64,000 bases of DNA from a bacterium (lineage in GTDB: Bacteria; Elusimicrobiota; Elusimicrobia; Elusimicrobiales; UBA9959), in NCBI GenBank assembly GCA_021811185.1, contig JAJZPL010000004.1:1-64000 (forward strand), written 5' to 3'. Each line of letters starts with the position of its first letter. Positions within the stretch are counted from its first letter, which is position 1. The position numbers and the translations under genes are program-made. The notes beneath the pieces are model-generated. The model made no database searches and had not been told where the DNA came from. It worked only from the letters and a program-made list of their open reading frames with translations. This document shows positions 1 to 8,282 of the stretch, one piece after another.

Positions 1-118
1 CTCGCGCAGGGCGAGGCTTACGTAAGCGCCGAGCCCGAGCGGGAGCGCGGCCACGGTGTGGCCGATAGCGTGCCCGACGGGCCCATACCCCTGACGTTCC
101 GACTTTGCTAACCTGCGG
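1..118 (+). repeat. Palindromic repeat, copy 1 (partial, cut by window edge)
   Basis: This is a diverged partial copy of the intergenic palindrome family; the left outer arm lies outside the window. The first inner hairpin is visible with outer stem GGGC/GCCC around the perfect palindrome GCTTACGTAAGC. The second inner hairpin is GGCCAC-GGT-GTGGCC. Relative to the other copies the first hairpin has changed its stem sequence but still pairs. It ends next to the transketolase stop codon. Confidence 0.6.
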
Positions 119-133
119 TTCTTGATTCTAAAC

Positions 134-2098
134 TTACTTCACCATTTTTCTGGCTTTGGCCGCTATCGTCTCCGCCGTCAGGCCCAGCGCCTTGTACGCC
201 TCCGCCGCCGGCGCCGACTTGCCGTAAGAATCTATGCCGATAGTCTCCACTTCCGTCCCCACCAGGTCCGTCCAGCCCACGCTCCGGCCCGCCTCCACCG
301 CCAGCTTGGGCAGGTTCGGCAGGAACAAAGAATCTTTGTACGCCTTGTCCTGTTCCCGGAACAGCTCGAAAGAAGGCACCGAGATAATGCGGGCCGCAAT
401 GCCGTCCTTTTCAAGAAGAGCCGCAGCCTCGAACAGCGTGGAAACCTCGGAGCCCGTAGCGATCAGCTCTATCGACGGCACCGTGGAAGGCCCGCGCAGC
501 AGGTAAGCGCCGCGCTTAACGCCGGCCGCTATCTTTTCCTTGTACTGCGTCATCAGCGGCAGCTTCTGGCGCGACAGCGCCAGGCACGTCGGGCGCTTGG
601 AGCGCACCGCTATCTCCCAGGCGTAAAGCGTTTCCCACGCGTCCGCCGGGCGCAGCACCAGCAGGCCCGGGATCAGCCGCAGGCTCATCAGGTGCTCCAC
701 CGGCTGGTGCGTAGGGCCGTCCTCGCCCAGGCCGATGCTGTCGTGCGTGAACACGAAGATGGAGGGAGCCTGCATGATGGCCGCCAGCCGGAGGGCCGGG
801 CGCATATAGTCCGAGAAGGTCAGGAACGTCGCGCCGAAGGGGATCAGCCCGCCGTGCAGCGCCAGACCGTTCACGATCGAGGCCATGCCGTGTTCGCGGA
901 TGCCGAAATGCAGCGTGCGCTCCGGCTCCTTCACGAAGTCCGTCTTGGTGGAAGGGCCGAGGTCGGCCGAGCCGCCGGTGAAGCCGGGGAGGGCGTCGGC
1001 GATCAGGTTGATCACCTTGCCGGAAGCCTCGCGCGTGGCCATGGGCTTCTCGAAGAAAGCCGCGTCCTGGGCGAACAGCCCCTCGGGGATCTCGCGGCCC
1101 AGCAGGGCCTTGGCCAGCTCGGCCTTTTCGGGCAGGGTCTCGGAGTAATTCTTCCAGAGCTTCAGCCAGCGCTTGCGGTCCTTCTCGCCGGCCTCGGCCT
1201 GCTTCTCGAAGCGCGCCTTCGCCTCTTCCGGCACGAAGAACGGTTCGGCGGACGTCCAGCCCAGCTGCTTCTTGGTGGCCAGGATCTCGTCGGGCTTGAG
1301 CGGCTCGCCGTGCACGGAGCTCTTGTCCTGCTTGGGGCTGGCCCAGCCGATATGGGTCTTGCAGATGATCATCGAAGGCATCTCGGTCTCGCGCTTGGCC
1401 TTCTTGATGGCGGCGTCGAGCTCGTCCAGGTCGTTGCCGTTCTCCACTTCCAGCACCTGCCAGCACTGCGCGACGAAGCGCTTCTTCACGTCCTCGCTGA
1501 AGGCTATGCTGGTGGAGCCTTCGATGGTGATGCTGTTGGAATCGAACAGGCAGATCAGCTTGCCCAGCTTCAGGTGGCCGGCCAGGGACGCCGCCTCGTA
1601 GGAGACGCCTTCCATCAGGTCGCCGTCGCCGCAGATCACGTAGGTAAAATGGTCAACGAGGGGGAACTCCGGCGTGTTGAGCTTCCTGGCCAGCAGCTGC
1701 TCGGCCAGCGCCATGCCCACCGCGTTGGCGAAACCCTGGCCCAGCGGGCCGGTGGTGGTCTCCACGCCTTTGGTATGGCCGTATTCGGGGTGGCCGGGGG
1801 TGAGGCTGTCCAGCTGGCGGAACTTCTTAAGGTCTTCCATCTGCAGGCCGTAGCCGTAGAGGTGCAGCATGGAGTAGAGCAGCGAGGAGCCGTGCCCGGC
1901 GGAGAGCACGAAGCGGTCCCGGTCGAACCACACGGGGTCGGAGGGGACGAACTTGAGGTGGCCGGCCCAGATGGCGTAGGCCATGGGCGCCGCGCCGAGC
2001 GGCAGGCCGGGGTGGCCGGAGTCGGCCTGGCCCACCATGTCGATGGAAAGGGTCCTGAGGGTGTCCACGCAGAGCTGGTCGGTAGTATCGAATTTCAT
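134..2098 (-). CDS. tkt: Transketolase
   Basis: Thiamine-diphosphate enzyme moving two-carbon ketol units between sugar phosphates in the non-oxidative pentose phosphate pathway (cytoplasm). The N-terminal half has the usual SGHPGLPLG segment, the AGHGSSLLY segment and the ThDP motif GDGDLMEG followed by N about 25 residues later; the middle has the pyrimidine-domain IREHGM segment. At 654 aa it is full length. I start at ATG 2098, which has GGAG five bases upstream; another ATG precedes it directly and an in-frame ATG lies at 2125. The start overlaps the NUDIX stop as TGATG, so the two genes are translationally coupled. Confidence 0.95.
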   Translation of the reverse strand: MKFDTTDQLCVDTLRTLSIDMVGQADSGHPGLPLGAAPMAYAIWAGHLKFVPSDPVWFDRDRFVLSAGHGSSLLYSMLHLYGYGLQMEDLKKFRQLDSLTPGHPEYGHTKGVETTTGPLGQGFANAVGMALAEQLLARKLNTPEFPLVDHFTYVICGDGDLMEGVSYEAASLAGHLKLGKLICLFDSNSITIEGSTSIAFSEDVKKRFVAQCWQVLEVENGNDLDELDAAIKKAKRETEMPSMIICKTHIGWASPKQDKSSVHGEPLKPDEILATKKQLGWTSAEPFFVPEEAKARFEKQAEAGEKDRKRWLKLWKNYSETLPEKAELAKALLGREIPEGLFAQDAAFFEKPMATREASGKVINLIADALPGFTGGSADLGPSTKTDFVKEPERTLHFGIREHGMASIVNGLALHGGLIPFGATFLTFSDYMRPALRLAAIMQAPSIFVFTHDSIGLGEDGPTHQPVEHLMSLRLIPGLLVLRPADAWETLYAWEIAVRSKRPTCLALSRQKLPLMTQYKEKIAAGVKRGAYLLRGPSTVPSIELIATGSEVSTLFEAAALLEKDGIAARIISVPSFELFREQDKAYKDSLFLPNLPKLAVEAGRSVGWTDLVGTEVETIGIDSYGKSAPAAEAYKALGLTAETIAAKARKMVK

Positions 2099-2661
2099 CA
2101 TTTCTCCAGTAATTTTATTTTCCACGCCTGCAAAGCTATTATGGTCTTGGCGTCCATTATAAGACCTTTTTCCAGAAGAGTCCAGGCCTTGTCGAAGGGC
2201 AGGATCTCGGTGTTGAGGAACTCGTCGTCGTCGGGGTCCGGCTTGCCGCCCTTAAGCCCCGTGGCCGTGAACACGTGCAGCACCTCGTTCGAGAAGGCGG
2301 TGGTGGGCCAGAAAGAAATAAGCGGCTTGATGGTGGCCGCGGTGTAGCCGGTCTCTTCCTTAAGCTCGGCCTTCGCGCGCGCCAGCGGCTTGTCCCCGAT
2401 AAAATTCAGCTTGCCCGCCGGGATCTCCAGCGTGGCCTCGTTAACGGGATACCTGAACTGCCGCACGAAGATGATGCTCCCGTCGGGCAGCACCGGAAGC
2501 ACCGCCACCGCGCCCGGGTGTTCCATGAAAGCCCGCGTGGCCTTCTTCCCGTTCGGCAGCGTCACCGTATCCGCCCGGAAATTCACCGTCCCGGTATACA
2601 TCACCCGCTTCTTGTGAAAATTCTCGCGCAGCCCGGCATGCTTATCTTTCTTAACACTCAT
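2098..2661 (-). CDS. NUDIX hydrolase, ADP-ribose pyrophosphatase-like
   Basis: Probable hydrolase of ADP-ribose or another nucleoside diphosphate linked to X. The order of elements (VRQFRYP, then EIPAGKL, then the NUDIX helix) is typical of the ADP-ribose pyrophosphatase branch. The catalytic ELKEETGY core is intact. Upstream of it the box deviates from GX5EX7REUXEEXGU: there are six residues after the Gly, Asp replaces the first Glu, and Ala replaces the Arg. First gene of an operon with transketolase. A TATAAT hexamer sits six bases before the ATG, so the message may be leaderless. Confidence 0.88.
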   Translation of the reverse strand: MSVKKDKHAGLRENFHKKRVMYTGTVNFRADTVTLPNGKKATRAFMEHPGAVAVLPVLPDGSIIFVRQFRYPVNEATLEIPAGKLNFIGDKPLARAKAELKEETGYTAATIKPLISFWPTTAFSNEVLHVFTATGLKGGKPDPDDDEFLNTEILPFDKAWTLLEKGLIMDAKTIIALQAWKIKLLEK

Positions 2662-2667
2662 CTTCCC

Positions 2668-2673
2668 ATTATA
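2668..2673 (-). promoter_or_regulatory. -10 box of the NUDIX-tkt operon
   Basis: On the minus strand TATAAT is followed by GGGAAG and then the ATG of the NUDIX gene. Transcription would start at or next to the start codon. No convincing -35 box is visible. Confidence 0.45.
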
Positions 2674-2713
2674 TAATTTACGAAGATAAAGTCCTCCTCG
2701 TTAAATATCCACA

Positions 2714-2860
2714 GGCCGGGAGCGGCCACGGGGGCCGGAACGAAAAAACAGGGTCTCGCACACCGTGCTCGCCCTTCGCTGTCTCGGCCCTCGCGCTTAC
2801 GTAAGCTCGGGCCTCCGACGCGTTTTTCTTATCCGGTCCCCGCGTCCGCTCCCTCCAGCC
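2714..2860 (-). repeat. Palindromic repeat, copy 2
   Basis: Full copy in reverse orientation. The outer arms carry GGGAGCGG on the left and CCGCTCCC on the right, unlike the arms of the other copies but still complementary to each other. Inside are a GAAAAA/GTTTTTC pairing, a first hairpin with GGCCC/GGGCC around GCTTAC/GTAAGC, and a weaker second hairpin GCAC-ACC-GTGC. With copy 3 it forms an inverted pair around the gene at 2933-3202. Confidence 0.75.
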
Positions 2861-2875
2861 CCCACCGTTAAAATA

Positions 2876-2904
2876 TTGCGCATCCCCAATATCTCTGCTA
2901 TAAA
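2876..2904 (+). promoter_or_regulatory. Sigma-70-like promoter of the small membrane gene
   Basis: TTGCGC at 2876-2881, a 17-base spacer and TATAAA at 2899-2904. It lies between the right arm of repeat copy 2 and the ATG at 2933, so the AT-rich gene appears to carry its own promoter. Confidence 0.55.
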
Positions 2905-2932
2905 CTAACTAACAGTAGGGGTCGAATTCTAA

Positions 2933-3202
2933 ATGAAAAAACAGATTTGGTGGATATTGCCGGCAGTAAGTTTTCTGCTTTATATCCCGGATATATTCGG
3001 GTATAAGGCCTCGCTTTGTGACCACGTTATTTATGCTGCACTAATGCAGGTTGTCATGTTCCCTATATTCTTGCCGATGTCGTGGTTTGAGAGAATTATC
3101 GGGGCATCAGTAAATGAGGCAGTGGTAGTAATCGTTTCAATACTCTTTTATTTAGCATTGGGATTACTAATTTCCAAGTGGAAGTCTAAAATTAAGGCAT
3201 GA
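2933..3202 (+). CDS. Small membrane protein of unknown function (AT-rich)
   Basis: 89 aa with about three hydrophobic segments (residues 5-22, 30-50 and 60-82) and a basic tail ending KWKSKIKA; I recognise no family. Base composition is visibly more AT-rich than the neighbours and codon use is looser, which suggests foreign origin. The gene has its own promoter-like sequence and a strong terminator and lies alone between two inverted copies of the palindromic repeat. A short real gene is more likely than chance because of the coherent membrane pattern and flanking signals, but function is unknown. Confidence 0.65.
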   Translation: MKKQIWWILPAVSFLLYIPDIFGYKASLCDHVIYAALMQVVMFPIFLPMSWFERIIGASVNEAVVVIVSILFYLALGLLISKWKSKIKA

Positions 3203-3222
3203 TGACATCCAGGTTACAAGCC

Positions 3223-3250
3223 AACCGCCGGGGAGCCGGCGGTTTTGTTT
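3223..3250 (+). terminator. Intrinsic terminator after the small membrane gene
   Basis: Perfect nine-base stem AACCGCCGG/CCGGCGGTT with loop GGAG, followed by TTTTGTTTT. Confidence 0.85.
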
Positions 3251-3302
3251 TGGGTTGGGGAGAAACGGGAAGCCCCGGATCGTAACCAACGTTAGCTAAA
3301 CC

Positions 3303-3470
3303 GGAGGGGGCGGACGGGGGGACCGGGTTAGCAAAACCGTCGTGAGGCCCGAGCTTGCATAGCGCGAGGGCCGAATGTCGAGCGAGGGCACGGTGTGCCC
3401 CGAGCGCGTTTTGCGTTCCGGTCCCCCTGGCCGCCCCCGACTGGGCATCTCGCGGCCCTTCACCCAAAGC
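3303..3470 (+). repeat. Palindromic repeat, copy 3
   Basis: Forward copy. The outer arms run from GGAGGGGGCGGAC to CCGCCCCC. Next inside is GCAAAAC paired with GTTTTGC. The first inner hairpin is at 3346-3372 (GGCCC/GGGCC outside GCT/AGC), and the second at 3386-3400 is GGGCAC-GGT-GTGCCC. A conserved tail TCTCGCGGCCCTT and CCCAAAGC lies on the side away from the enclosed gene. Confidence 0.85.
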
Positions 3471-3520
3471 CAAAAACACGCCTTTTCGTCTGGAAATTCC
3501 TTAAGGCCCCTATTTATTTA

Positions 3521-3526
3521 TATAAT
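3521..3526 (+). promoter_or_regulatory. -10 box upstream of dnaE
   Basis: TATAAT in an AT-rich stretch 52 bases before the dnaE ATG; no clear -35. It lies outside the repeat, so dnaE transcription need not depend on the repeat. Confidence 0.4.
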
Positions 3527-3578
3527 TAAGACCTGTGATCGGAACGGTTACGGACGATTTGCTGCTTTCTATATATTA

Positions 3579-6500
3579 ATGCAACCCGGCTTTATACACT
3601 TACATAATCACTCCGAGTACTCGCTGCTCGACGGCATGCTGCGCATCAGCGACGGCCACGGCGGCCCCTCCGAGTTCCTCAAAGGCCTCGCCGCCAAACC
3701 CGGAAACGCCTTCGCCATCACCGACCACGGCAACATGTACGGCGCCATGGACTTCTACTTCATGGCCAACCAGGTCGGCCTCAAGCCCATCATCGGCTGC
3801 GAATGCTACGTAGCCAAAGGCTCCCGCAAAGACCGCGACAAGAGCACCAGCCGCCGCGACAACGGCCACATGACCGTCCTCGCCAAGAACGACGCCGGGT
3901 ACCGCAACCTCATGAAGCTCGTCTCCAACTCCTTCATCGAGGGCTTCTACCACGACCCCCGCATCGACAGCGAAAGCCTCGCCAAGCACGCCGAAGGCCT
4001 TATCTGCCTCTCCGGCTGCCTCAAATCCCACATAGCCCGCGCCTGCGCCGAAGGCCGCCTCCCCGAAGCCGAAAAAATGGCCATGGAGTACCAGGACATC
4101 CTCGGCAAAGGCAACTTCTATCTCGAGATGATGGACCACACCATCCCCGAAGAGCAGGCCGCCATGGCCGGCCTCATCGAGATAGCCAAGCGCACCGGCA
4201 TCCCGCTCGTGGCCACCAACGACTGCCACTACCAGAAGAAAGAAGACTGGGAAGCCCACGAAGCCCACGTCTGCATCTCCACCGGCAAGCTCCTGGACGA
4301 CCCCGACCGGATGCGGCAGACCCAGCACGAGCTCTATTACAAATCCCCCGAGGAGATGATCAAGCTCTTCTCCCACACGCCCGAAGCCATCAAGAACACC
4401 CTCGTCATCGCCGAGCAGTGCAACATCAAGATCGACACCAAGACCCTGCACCTGCCCGCCTTCGATATCCCCGCCCAGTACAAGGCCGACCACACCGCCG
4501 GCGACGGCGACTACTACTACCTCAAAGACCTCTGCGAAGCCGGCCTAAAGAAGAAAGTCCCCAACGCCGGCGAAGAGTACCACAAGCGCCTCGAGTTCGA
4601 GCTCGACACCATCAAGAAGATGGGCTTCTCCAGCTACTTCCTGATCGTCATGGATTTCATCAACCACGGCCGCTCCATCGGCGTGCCCGTAGGCCCCGGC
4701 CGCGGCTCCGGCGCCGGCTCGCTCGTGGCCTACACGCTGGACATCACCCGCGTGGACCCGCTGCCGAACGCGCTGCTATTCGAGCGCTTCCTGAACCCCG
4801 GCCGCAAAAGCATGCCGGACCTCGACATCGACTTCTCAGACGACGGCCGCGAGAAGGTGGTGCAGTACGTACGTGAGAAGTACGGCGCCGCGCGCGTGGC
4901 CAACATCATCACCTACGGCACCATCAAGGCTAAGAGCGCCGTTAAGGACGTGGGCCGCGTGATGAACATCCCGCTGGCCGACGTCAACGCTATCTCCAAA
5001 CTGATCCCCGCCGAGCTCGGCACTACCCTTTACAAGGCGCTCAGCGAAGTGAAAGAGCTCCAGGAATACCAGCGCGACCCCCGCCTGAAGAAGATGTTCG
5101 ACATCGCCCTCAAGGTGGAAGGCCTGCGCCGCCAGACCGGCGTGCACGCCGCCGGCGTGGTGATCTCCAAGGACGATATCACCGACTACGTGCCGCTGGC
5201 CAACCGCAACAACAAGGACGTCATTACCACCCAGTACGACGGCAACGTCCTGGGCACGCTGGGCATGCTCAAGGTGGACTTCCTGGGCCTGCGCACCCTT
5301 ACGATCATAGAGACCGCCTGCGAATTCATCCGCAAGCTCCCGGGCAAGGAAAATTTCGACATCTACTCCGTGCCGATGGACGACAAGGCCTCCTTCGACC
5401 TGCTGTGCGAAGGCCGCACCACCGGCGTGTTCCAGCTGGAAAGCGAAGGCATGAAGAAGCTGGTTAAAGGCCTCAAGCCCACCGCGTTCAGCGATATCGC
5501 CGCGCTCGTAGCCCTGTACCGCCCCGGCCCCATCGAGAGCGGCATGCTGGACATGTTCGTGGACCGCAAGCACGGCAGGAAGAAGATCACCTACGACCAC
5601 CCGCTGCTCGAGCCCATCCTGAAGGACACCTACGGCATCATGGTGTACCAGGAACAGGTGATGGAAATTTCCAAGAAGCTGGCCGACTTCACGCCCAGCG
5701 AGGCCGACGACTTCCGCAAGGCCATGGGCAAGAAGAAGCTGGACGTGATGGAGAAGATGCGCGTGAAGTTCGTGGAACAGGCCAAGAAGTTCCACGACGT
5801 GCCCAACAAGCTCTCCAACAAGATCTTCGACGACATGGCCAAGTTCGCCGGCTACGGCTTCAACAAGTCCCACTCGGTGGCCTACGCCCTCGTGGCCTAC
5901 CACACCGCCTGGCTGAAGGCCAACTACCCCGTGGAGTTCATGGCCGCGCTGCTCACCAGCGAAATAGGCAAGAGCGCCGTGAGCTCCGAGGACAAAGAGA
6001 ACAAGCTGGTCACCTACATAGGCGAGGCCCAGGACATGGAGATCGAGATCCTCGGTCCCAGCGTGAACGGCTCCCAGAAGAAATTTTCCATAGAAGAGAA
6101 GAACGGAAAACCAGCCATCCGCTTCGCGCTCACCGCCGTTAAGAACGTGGGCGAGGGCGTGGTGGAGGCTATGGTGGCCGAGCGCGGCCGCAACGGCCAG
6201 TACCGCTCCTTCGAGGAGTTCACGCTGCGCGCGGATTCCAAGCAGCTCAACAAGCGCGTGATCGAGTCGCTGGCCAAGGGCGGCTGCTTCGACTGCTTCT
6301 ACCCCACCGAGAAGCCCGAGTTCTCCCGCACCAAGGCCATGGAGGCCGTGGAGCTCTTCGGCGGCAAAGGCGGCCGCGACGTCAACCAGAGCCTGCTTTT
6401 CGGCGAGGAGAAGAAAGCCGCGGCCGTAATGAGCGAACACGCCCTGCTCAAGAACGAGCACGAAGTGCTGGGTTTCTATTTTTCCGGCCATCCCCTCAAC

Positions 6501-7091
6501 AGCTACCGGCGCCACCTCGGCATGGTGGCCAACGCCCACGCCGAGAAGATCCTGGCCGGCGGCTTCGAGGAAGACGCCGTCGTGCGCGTGGCCGGCATCG
6601 TGACGGCGTTCAAGAATATCCAGACCAAGAAGACCGGCGAGGCCATGGCCAAGTTCGAGGTGGAGGACCTCACCGGCAACGTGGGCGTCTGCCTGTTCCC
6701 CAAGAAGTACAAGATATACGGCTCGCAGCTGGGGCCCAACAAGATAGTGGTGGTAACGGGCAAGGTGCAGAAATCCGATTTCGGCGAGCAGAACTGGGAG
6801 CTGATCGCCGAGGAAGCCTACCCGCTCTTCGACGCCATGAACAAGTGGGCCCGCGGCCTGGTCCTGAACCTGCCCGAAGGCATCCTTTTCGACGAGAAGC
6901 AGCTGCAGGAGCTCCGGAGCCTGCTGAACAAGAACCACGGCGCGTGCCCGGTCTATTTCCAGGTGAACACTAAGGCGCGGGGCGCCTATATGATAGAGAC
7001 TTCCGAACGGGTGGGGCTTTCCGAGCTCCTGCTCCACGATGTGGAAAAATTACTGGGGGACAAAACATGGAAAGTGGAAAGCGGATTCTGA
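3579..7091 (+). CDS. dnaE: DNA polymerase III subunit alpha
   Basis: Replicative polymerase catalytic subunit. From ATG 3579 the product is 1170 aa, close to the usual DnaE1 length. It begins with the PHP-domain motif FIHLHNHSEYSLLDG (residues 5-19). The polymerase active-site acids are PDLDIDF at 413-419 (Asp416 and Asp418) and Asp567 in LKVDFLGLRTL. A helix-hairpin-helix region and an OB fold (VRVAGIVTAFKNIQ) follow. The frame is open upstream to 3375, but that part is the palindromic repeat, and family alignment begins at the PHP motif. No good Shine-Dalgarno is visible. The 3' end overlaps the response regulator. Confidence 0.96.
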   Translation: MQPGFIHLHNHSEYSLLDGMLRISDGHGGPSEFLKGLAAKPGNAFAITDHGNMYGAMDFYFMANQVGLKPIIGCECYVAKGSRKDRDKSTSRRDNGHMTVLAKNDAGYRNLMKLVSNSFIEGFYHDPRIDSESLAKHAEGLICLSGCLKSHIARACAEGRLPEAEKMAMEYQDILGKGNFYLEMMDHTIPEEQAAMAGLIEIAKRTGIPLVATNDCHYQKKEDWEAHEAHVCISTGKLLDDPDRMRQTQHELYYKSPEEMIKLFSHTPEAIKNTLVIAEQCNIKIDTKTLHLPAFDIPAQYKADHTAGDGDYYYLKDLCEAGLKKKVPNAGEEYHKRLEFELDTIKKMGFSSYFLIVMDFINHGRSIGVPVGPGRGSGAGSLVAYTLDITRVDPLPNALLFERFLNPGRKSMPDLDIDFSDDGREKVVQYVREKYGAARVANIITYGTIKAKSAVKDVGRVMNIPLADVNAISKLIPAELGTTLYKALSEVKELQEYQRDPRLKKMFDIALKVEGLRRQTGVHAAGVVISKDDITDYVPLANRNNKDVITTQYDGNVLGTLGMLKVDFLGLRTLTIIETACEFIRKLPGKENFDIYSVPMDDKASFDLLCEGRTTGVFQLESEGMKKLVKGLKPTAFSDIAALVALYRPGPIESGMLDMFVDRKHGRKKITYDHPLLEPILKDTYGIMVYQEQVMEISKKLADFTPSEADDFRKAMGKKKLDVMEKMRVKFVEQAKKFHDVPNKLSNKIFDDMAKFAGYGFNKSHSVAYALVAYHTAWLKANYPVEFMAALLTSEIGKSAVSSEDKENKLVTYIGEAQDMEIEILGPSVNGSQKKFSIEEKNGKPAIRFALTAVKNVGEGVVEAMVAERGRNGQYRSFEEFTLRADSKQLNKRVIESLAKGGCFDCFYPTEKPEFSRTKAMEAVELFGGKGGRDVNQSLLFGEEKKAAAVMSEHALLKNEHEVLGFYFSGHPLNSYRRHLGMVANAHAEKILAGGFEEDAVVRVAGIVTAFKNIQTKKTGEAMAKFEVEDLTGNVGVCLFPKKYKIYGSQLGPNKIVVVTGKVQKSDFGEQNWELIAEEAYPLFDAMNKWARGLVLNLPEGILFDEKQLQELRSLLNKNHGACPVYFQVNTKARGAYMIETSERVGLSELLLHDVEKLLGDKTWKVESGF

Positions 7092-7438
7092 TCGCCGACG
7101 ACGATCCCGATATCATAGACCTGCTGGAATCGTATTTCAAGAGGGCCGGTTTCATAGTTACGGCCAAGATCAACGGCAAGGACGCGCTGCAGGCCGCCGA
7201 GGCCGACAAGTTCGACCTGGTGCTGCTGGACGTGATGATGCCCTATATAGACGGCTACCACGTGGCCAGCGAGATCTCTTCCCGGATGGGCTCCGACGCC
7301 CCCAAGATCATCATCATGACCTCCCGCGACGTCTCCAGCGAGAAGGGCATAGCGCTGCTCTCCGGCGCGATGGACGTGGTGCAGAAGCCGTTCACGCTGG
7401 ACGAGCTGGACGCCAAGATCCAGGCCGCCCTGGGTTGA
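7067..7438 (+). CDS. Single-domain response regulator
   Basis: 123-aa stand-alone receiver (REC) domain, with no output domain, for phosphotransfer signalling. All key residues are present: the acidic cluster Asp11-Asp13, phosphoacceptor Asp55 in LLDVMMP, Thr85 in IIMTS, and Lys107-Pro108. It overlaps the end of dnaE by 25 bases, so translation is coupled although no functional link to replication is implied. No histidine kinase lies in the window. It could signal to a kinase or diguanylate system elsewhere. Confidence 0.92.
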   Translation: MESGKRILIADDDPDIIDLLESYFKRAGFIVTAKINGKDALQAAEADKFDLVLLDVMMPYIDGYHVASEISSRMGSDAPKIIIMTSRDVSSEKGIALLSGAMDVVQKPFTLDELDAKIQAALG

Positions 7439-7472
7439 TAAATTTCGGATAAACGCTTCAAGGAAGGTAAAA

Positions 7473-8228
7473 ATGAAAAGACTGAATATTGCTCTGTCGT
7501 TAACCCTGCTGCTGGCGGCCGCCGCGCCCGCCCTGGCGGCCAAGGATAAAGATAAAGATGAATCCGTGGTCCTGCCCGACGTCGAGATGATAGACATCCC
7601 CACCGCGGGCATCCTGGATTACTACGGTTTCCAGGTGAAGACGCGTTTCTACTCCGGCGGCGGCGTGCTGGGCGCGCTTAACTTCGGCGTGCTGGAGCGC
7701 CTGAACCTGGGCGCGGCCATGACCGTGGACAAGCTGATCGGCTCCGATTCCGAGATCAAGATGCGCCGGCCCGAGATCCAGGTGAAGTTCCGTTTTTACG
7801 ACGGCGGCTACTACATCCCCGCCGCGGCCGTCGGCTACGACAGCCAGGGCTACTATTACGATTCCACGGCCAAGAAATACCAGGAGAAAGGCAAAGGCCT
7901 GTACCTGGCGGGGTCCAAGGAAATAGGCGTGCCCGGCCTGGTGGCGCATGGCGGCTTCAACGTGCCCGACTTCGACAACAACTACCTGTTCGGTTTCCTG
8001 GGCCTGAACTACACGCTGGAGGACAAGGTGGCGTTCATGGTGGAATACGACAGCCTGTTCCACAACGACGACCCCTCCCGCCTTAACGTGGGCACGCGCA
8101 TCTACGTTACGCCCTACTTCCAGCTGGACCTGGCGGTGCGCGAACTGGGCCGCAACGAAAAATTCGCCAACGGCCTGCCCCGCAAGGCGGAGCGCATCGT
8201 GCAGATGCGCTACACCACGAGCTTTTAA
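7473..8228 (+). CDS. Outer-membrane beta-barrel-like protein
   Basis: 251 aa with an N-terminal signal peptide (hydrophobic core LSLTLLLAAAAPALA, cleavage near residue 22) followed by a charged KDKDKDE linker. The rest alternates polar and aromatic residues in strand-like segments such as YGFQVKTRFYSGG and IQVKFRFYDGG. It ends in QMRYTTSF, a terminal-Phe signature typical of BAM-assembled outer-membrane proteins. Start is set by AAGGAAGG five bases before the ATG. Resembles small YjbH or porin-like proteins; specific function unknown. Confidence 0.7.
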   Translation: MKRLNIALSLTLLLAAAAPALAAKDKDKDESVVLPDVEMIDIPTAGILDYYGFQVKTRFYSGGGVLGALNFGVLERLNLGAAMTVDKLIGSDSEIKMRRPEIQVKFRFYDGGYYIPAAAVGYDSQGYYYDSTAKKYQEKGKGLYLAGSKEIGVPGLVAHGGFNVPDFDNNYLFGFLGLNYTLEDKVAFMVEYDSLFHNDDPSRLNVGTRIYVTPYFQLDLAVRELGRNEKFANGLPRKAERIVQMRYTTSF

Positions 8229-8282
8229 AGAACTCCGCGGCCGGCGCCGCGGCGGCAGATACAAACTCAAAGGAGACATGAC

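Larger units (their letters stand above)
3203..3578. other. 376-base intergenic region: terminator, repeat copy 3, dnaE leader
   Basis: This gap holds the terminator at 3223-3250, repeat copy 3 at 3303-3470 and the dnaE promoter and leader. The dnaE frame stays open back to 3375, through the repeat, but that part is not protein-like DnaE sequence. Confidence 0.7.

Noticed and set aside
122-2347. Long plus-strand open frame of 741 codons antisense to transketolase, and similar long antisense frames over dnaE, fhs, rtcB and malQ
   Set aside because: They are antisense to genes with clear family motifs. Their His/Arg/Gly/Ala-rich composition is what GC-rich DNA gives in the wrong frame.
3303-3470. 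Integron attC site
   Set aside because: It is palindromic with neighbouring single genes, but I see no RYYYAAC/GTTRRRY end motifs, and no integrase gene lies in the window.
3192-3479. Opposite-strand frames with CKLGPHDGFA also present at 16980-17177 and near 55 kb
   Set aside because: Again the palindromic repeat read on the other strand; conservation is of DNA structure, not of a protein.
3375-3578. N-terminal extension of dnaE, and start-like MSSEGTVCPERVLRSGP or MSSEATVWPKRVLRSGP peptides at repeat copies 3-6
   Set aside because: The shared peptide is the repeat DNA read in one frame. Amino-acid changes between copies follow stem compensation (GGGCAC to GGCCAC) rather than synonymous change, and the DnaE family begins at the PHP motif.
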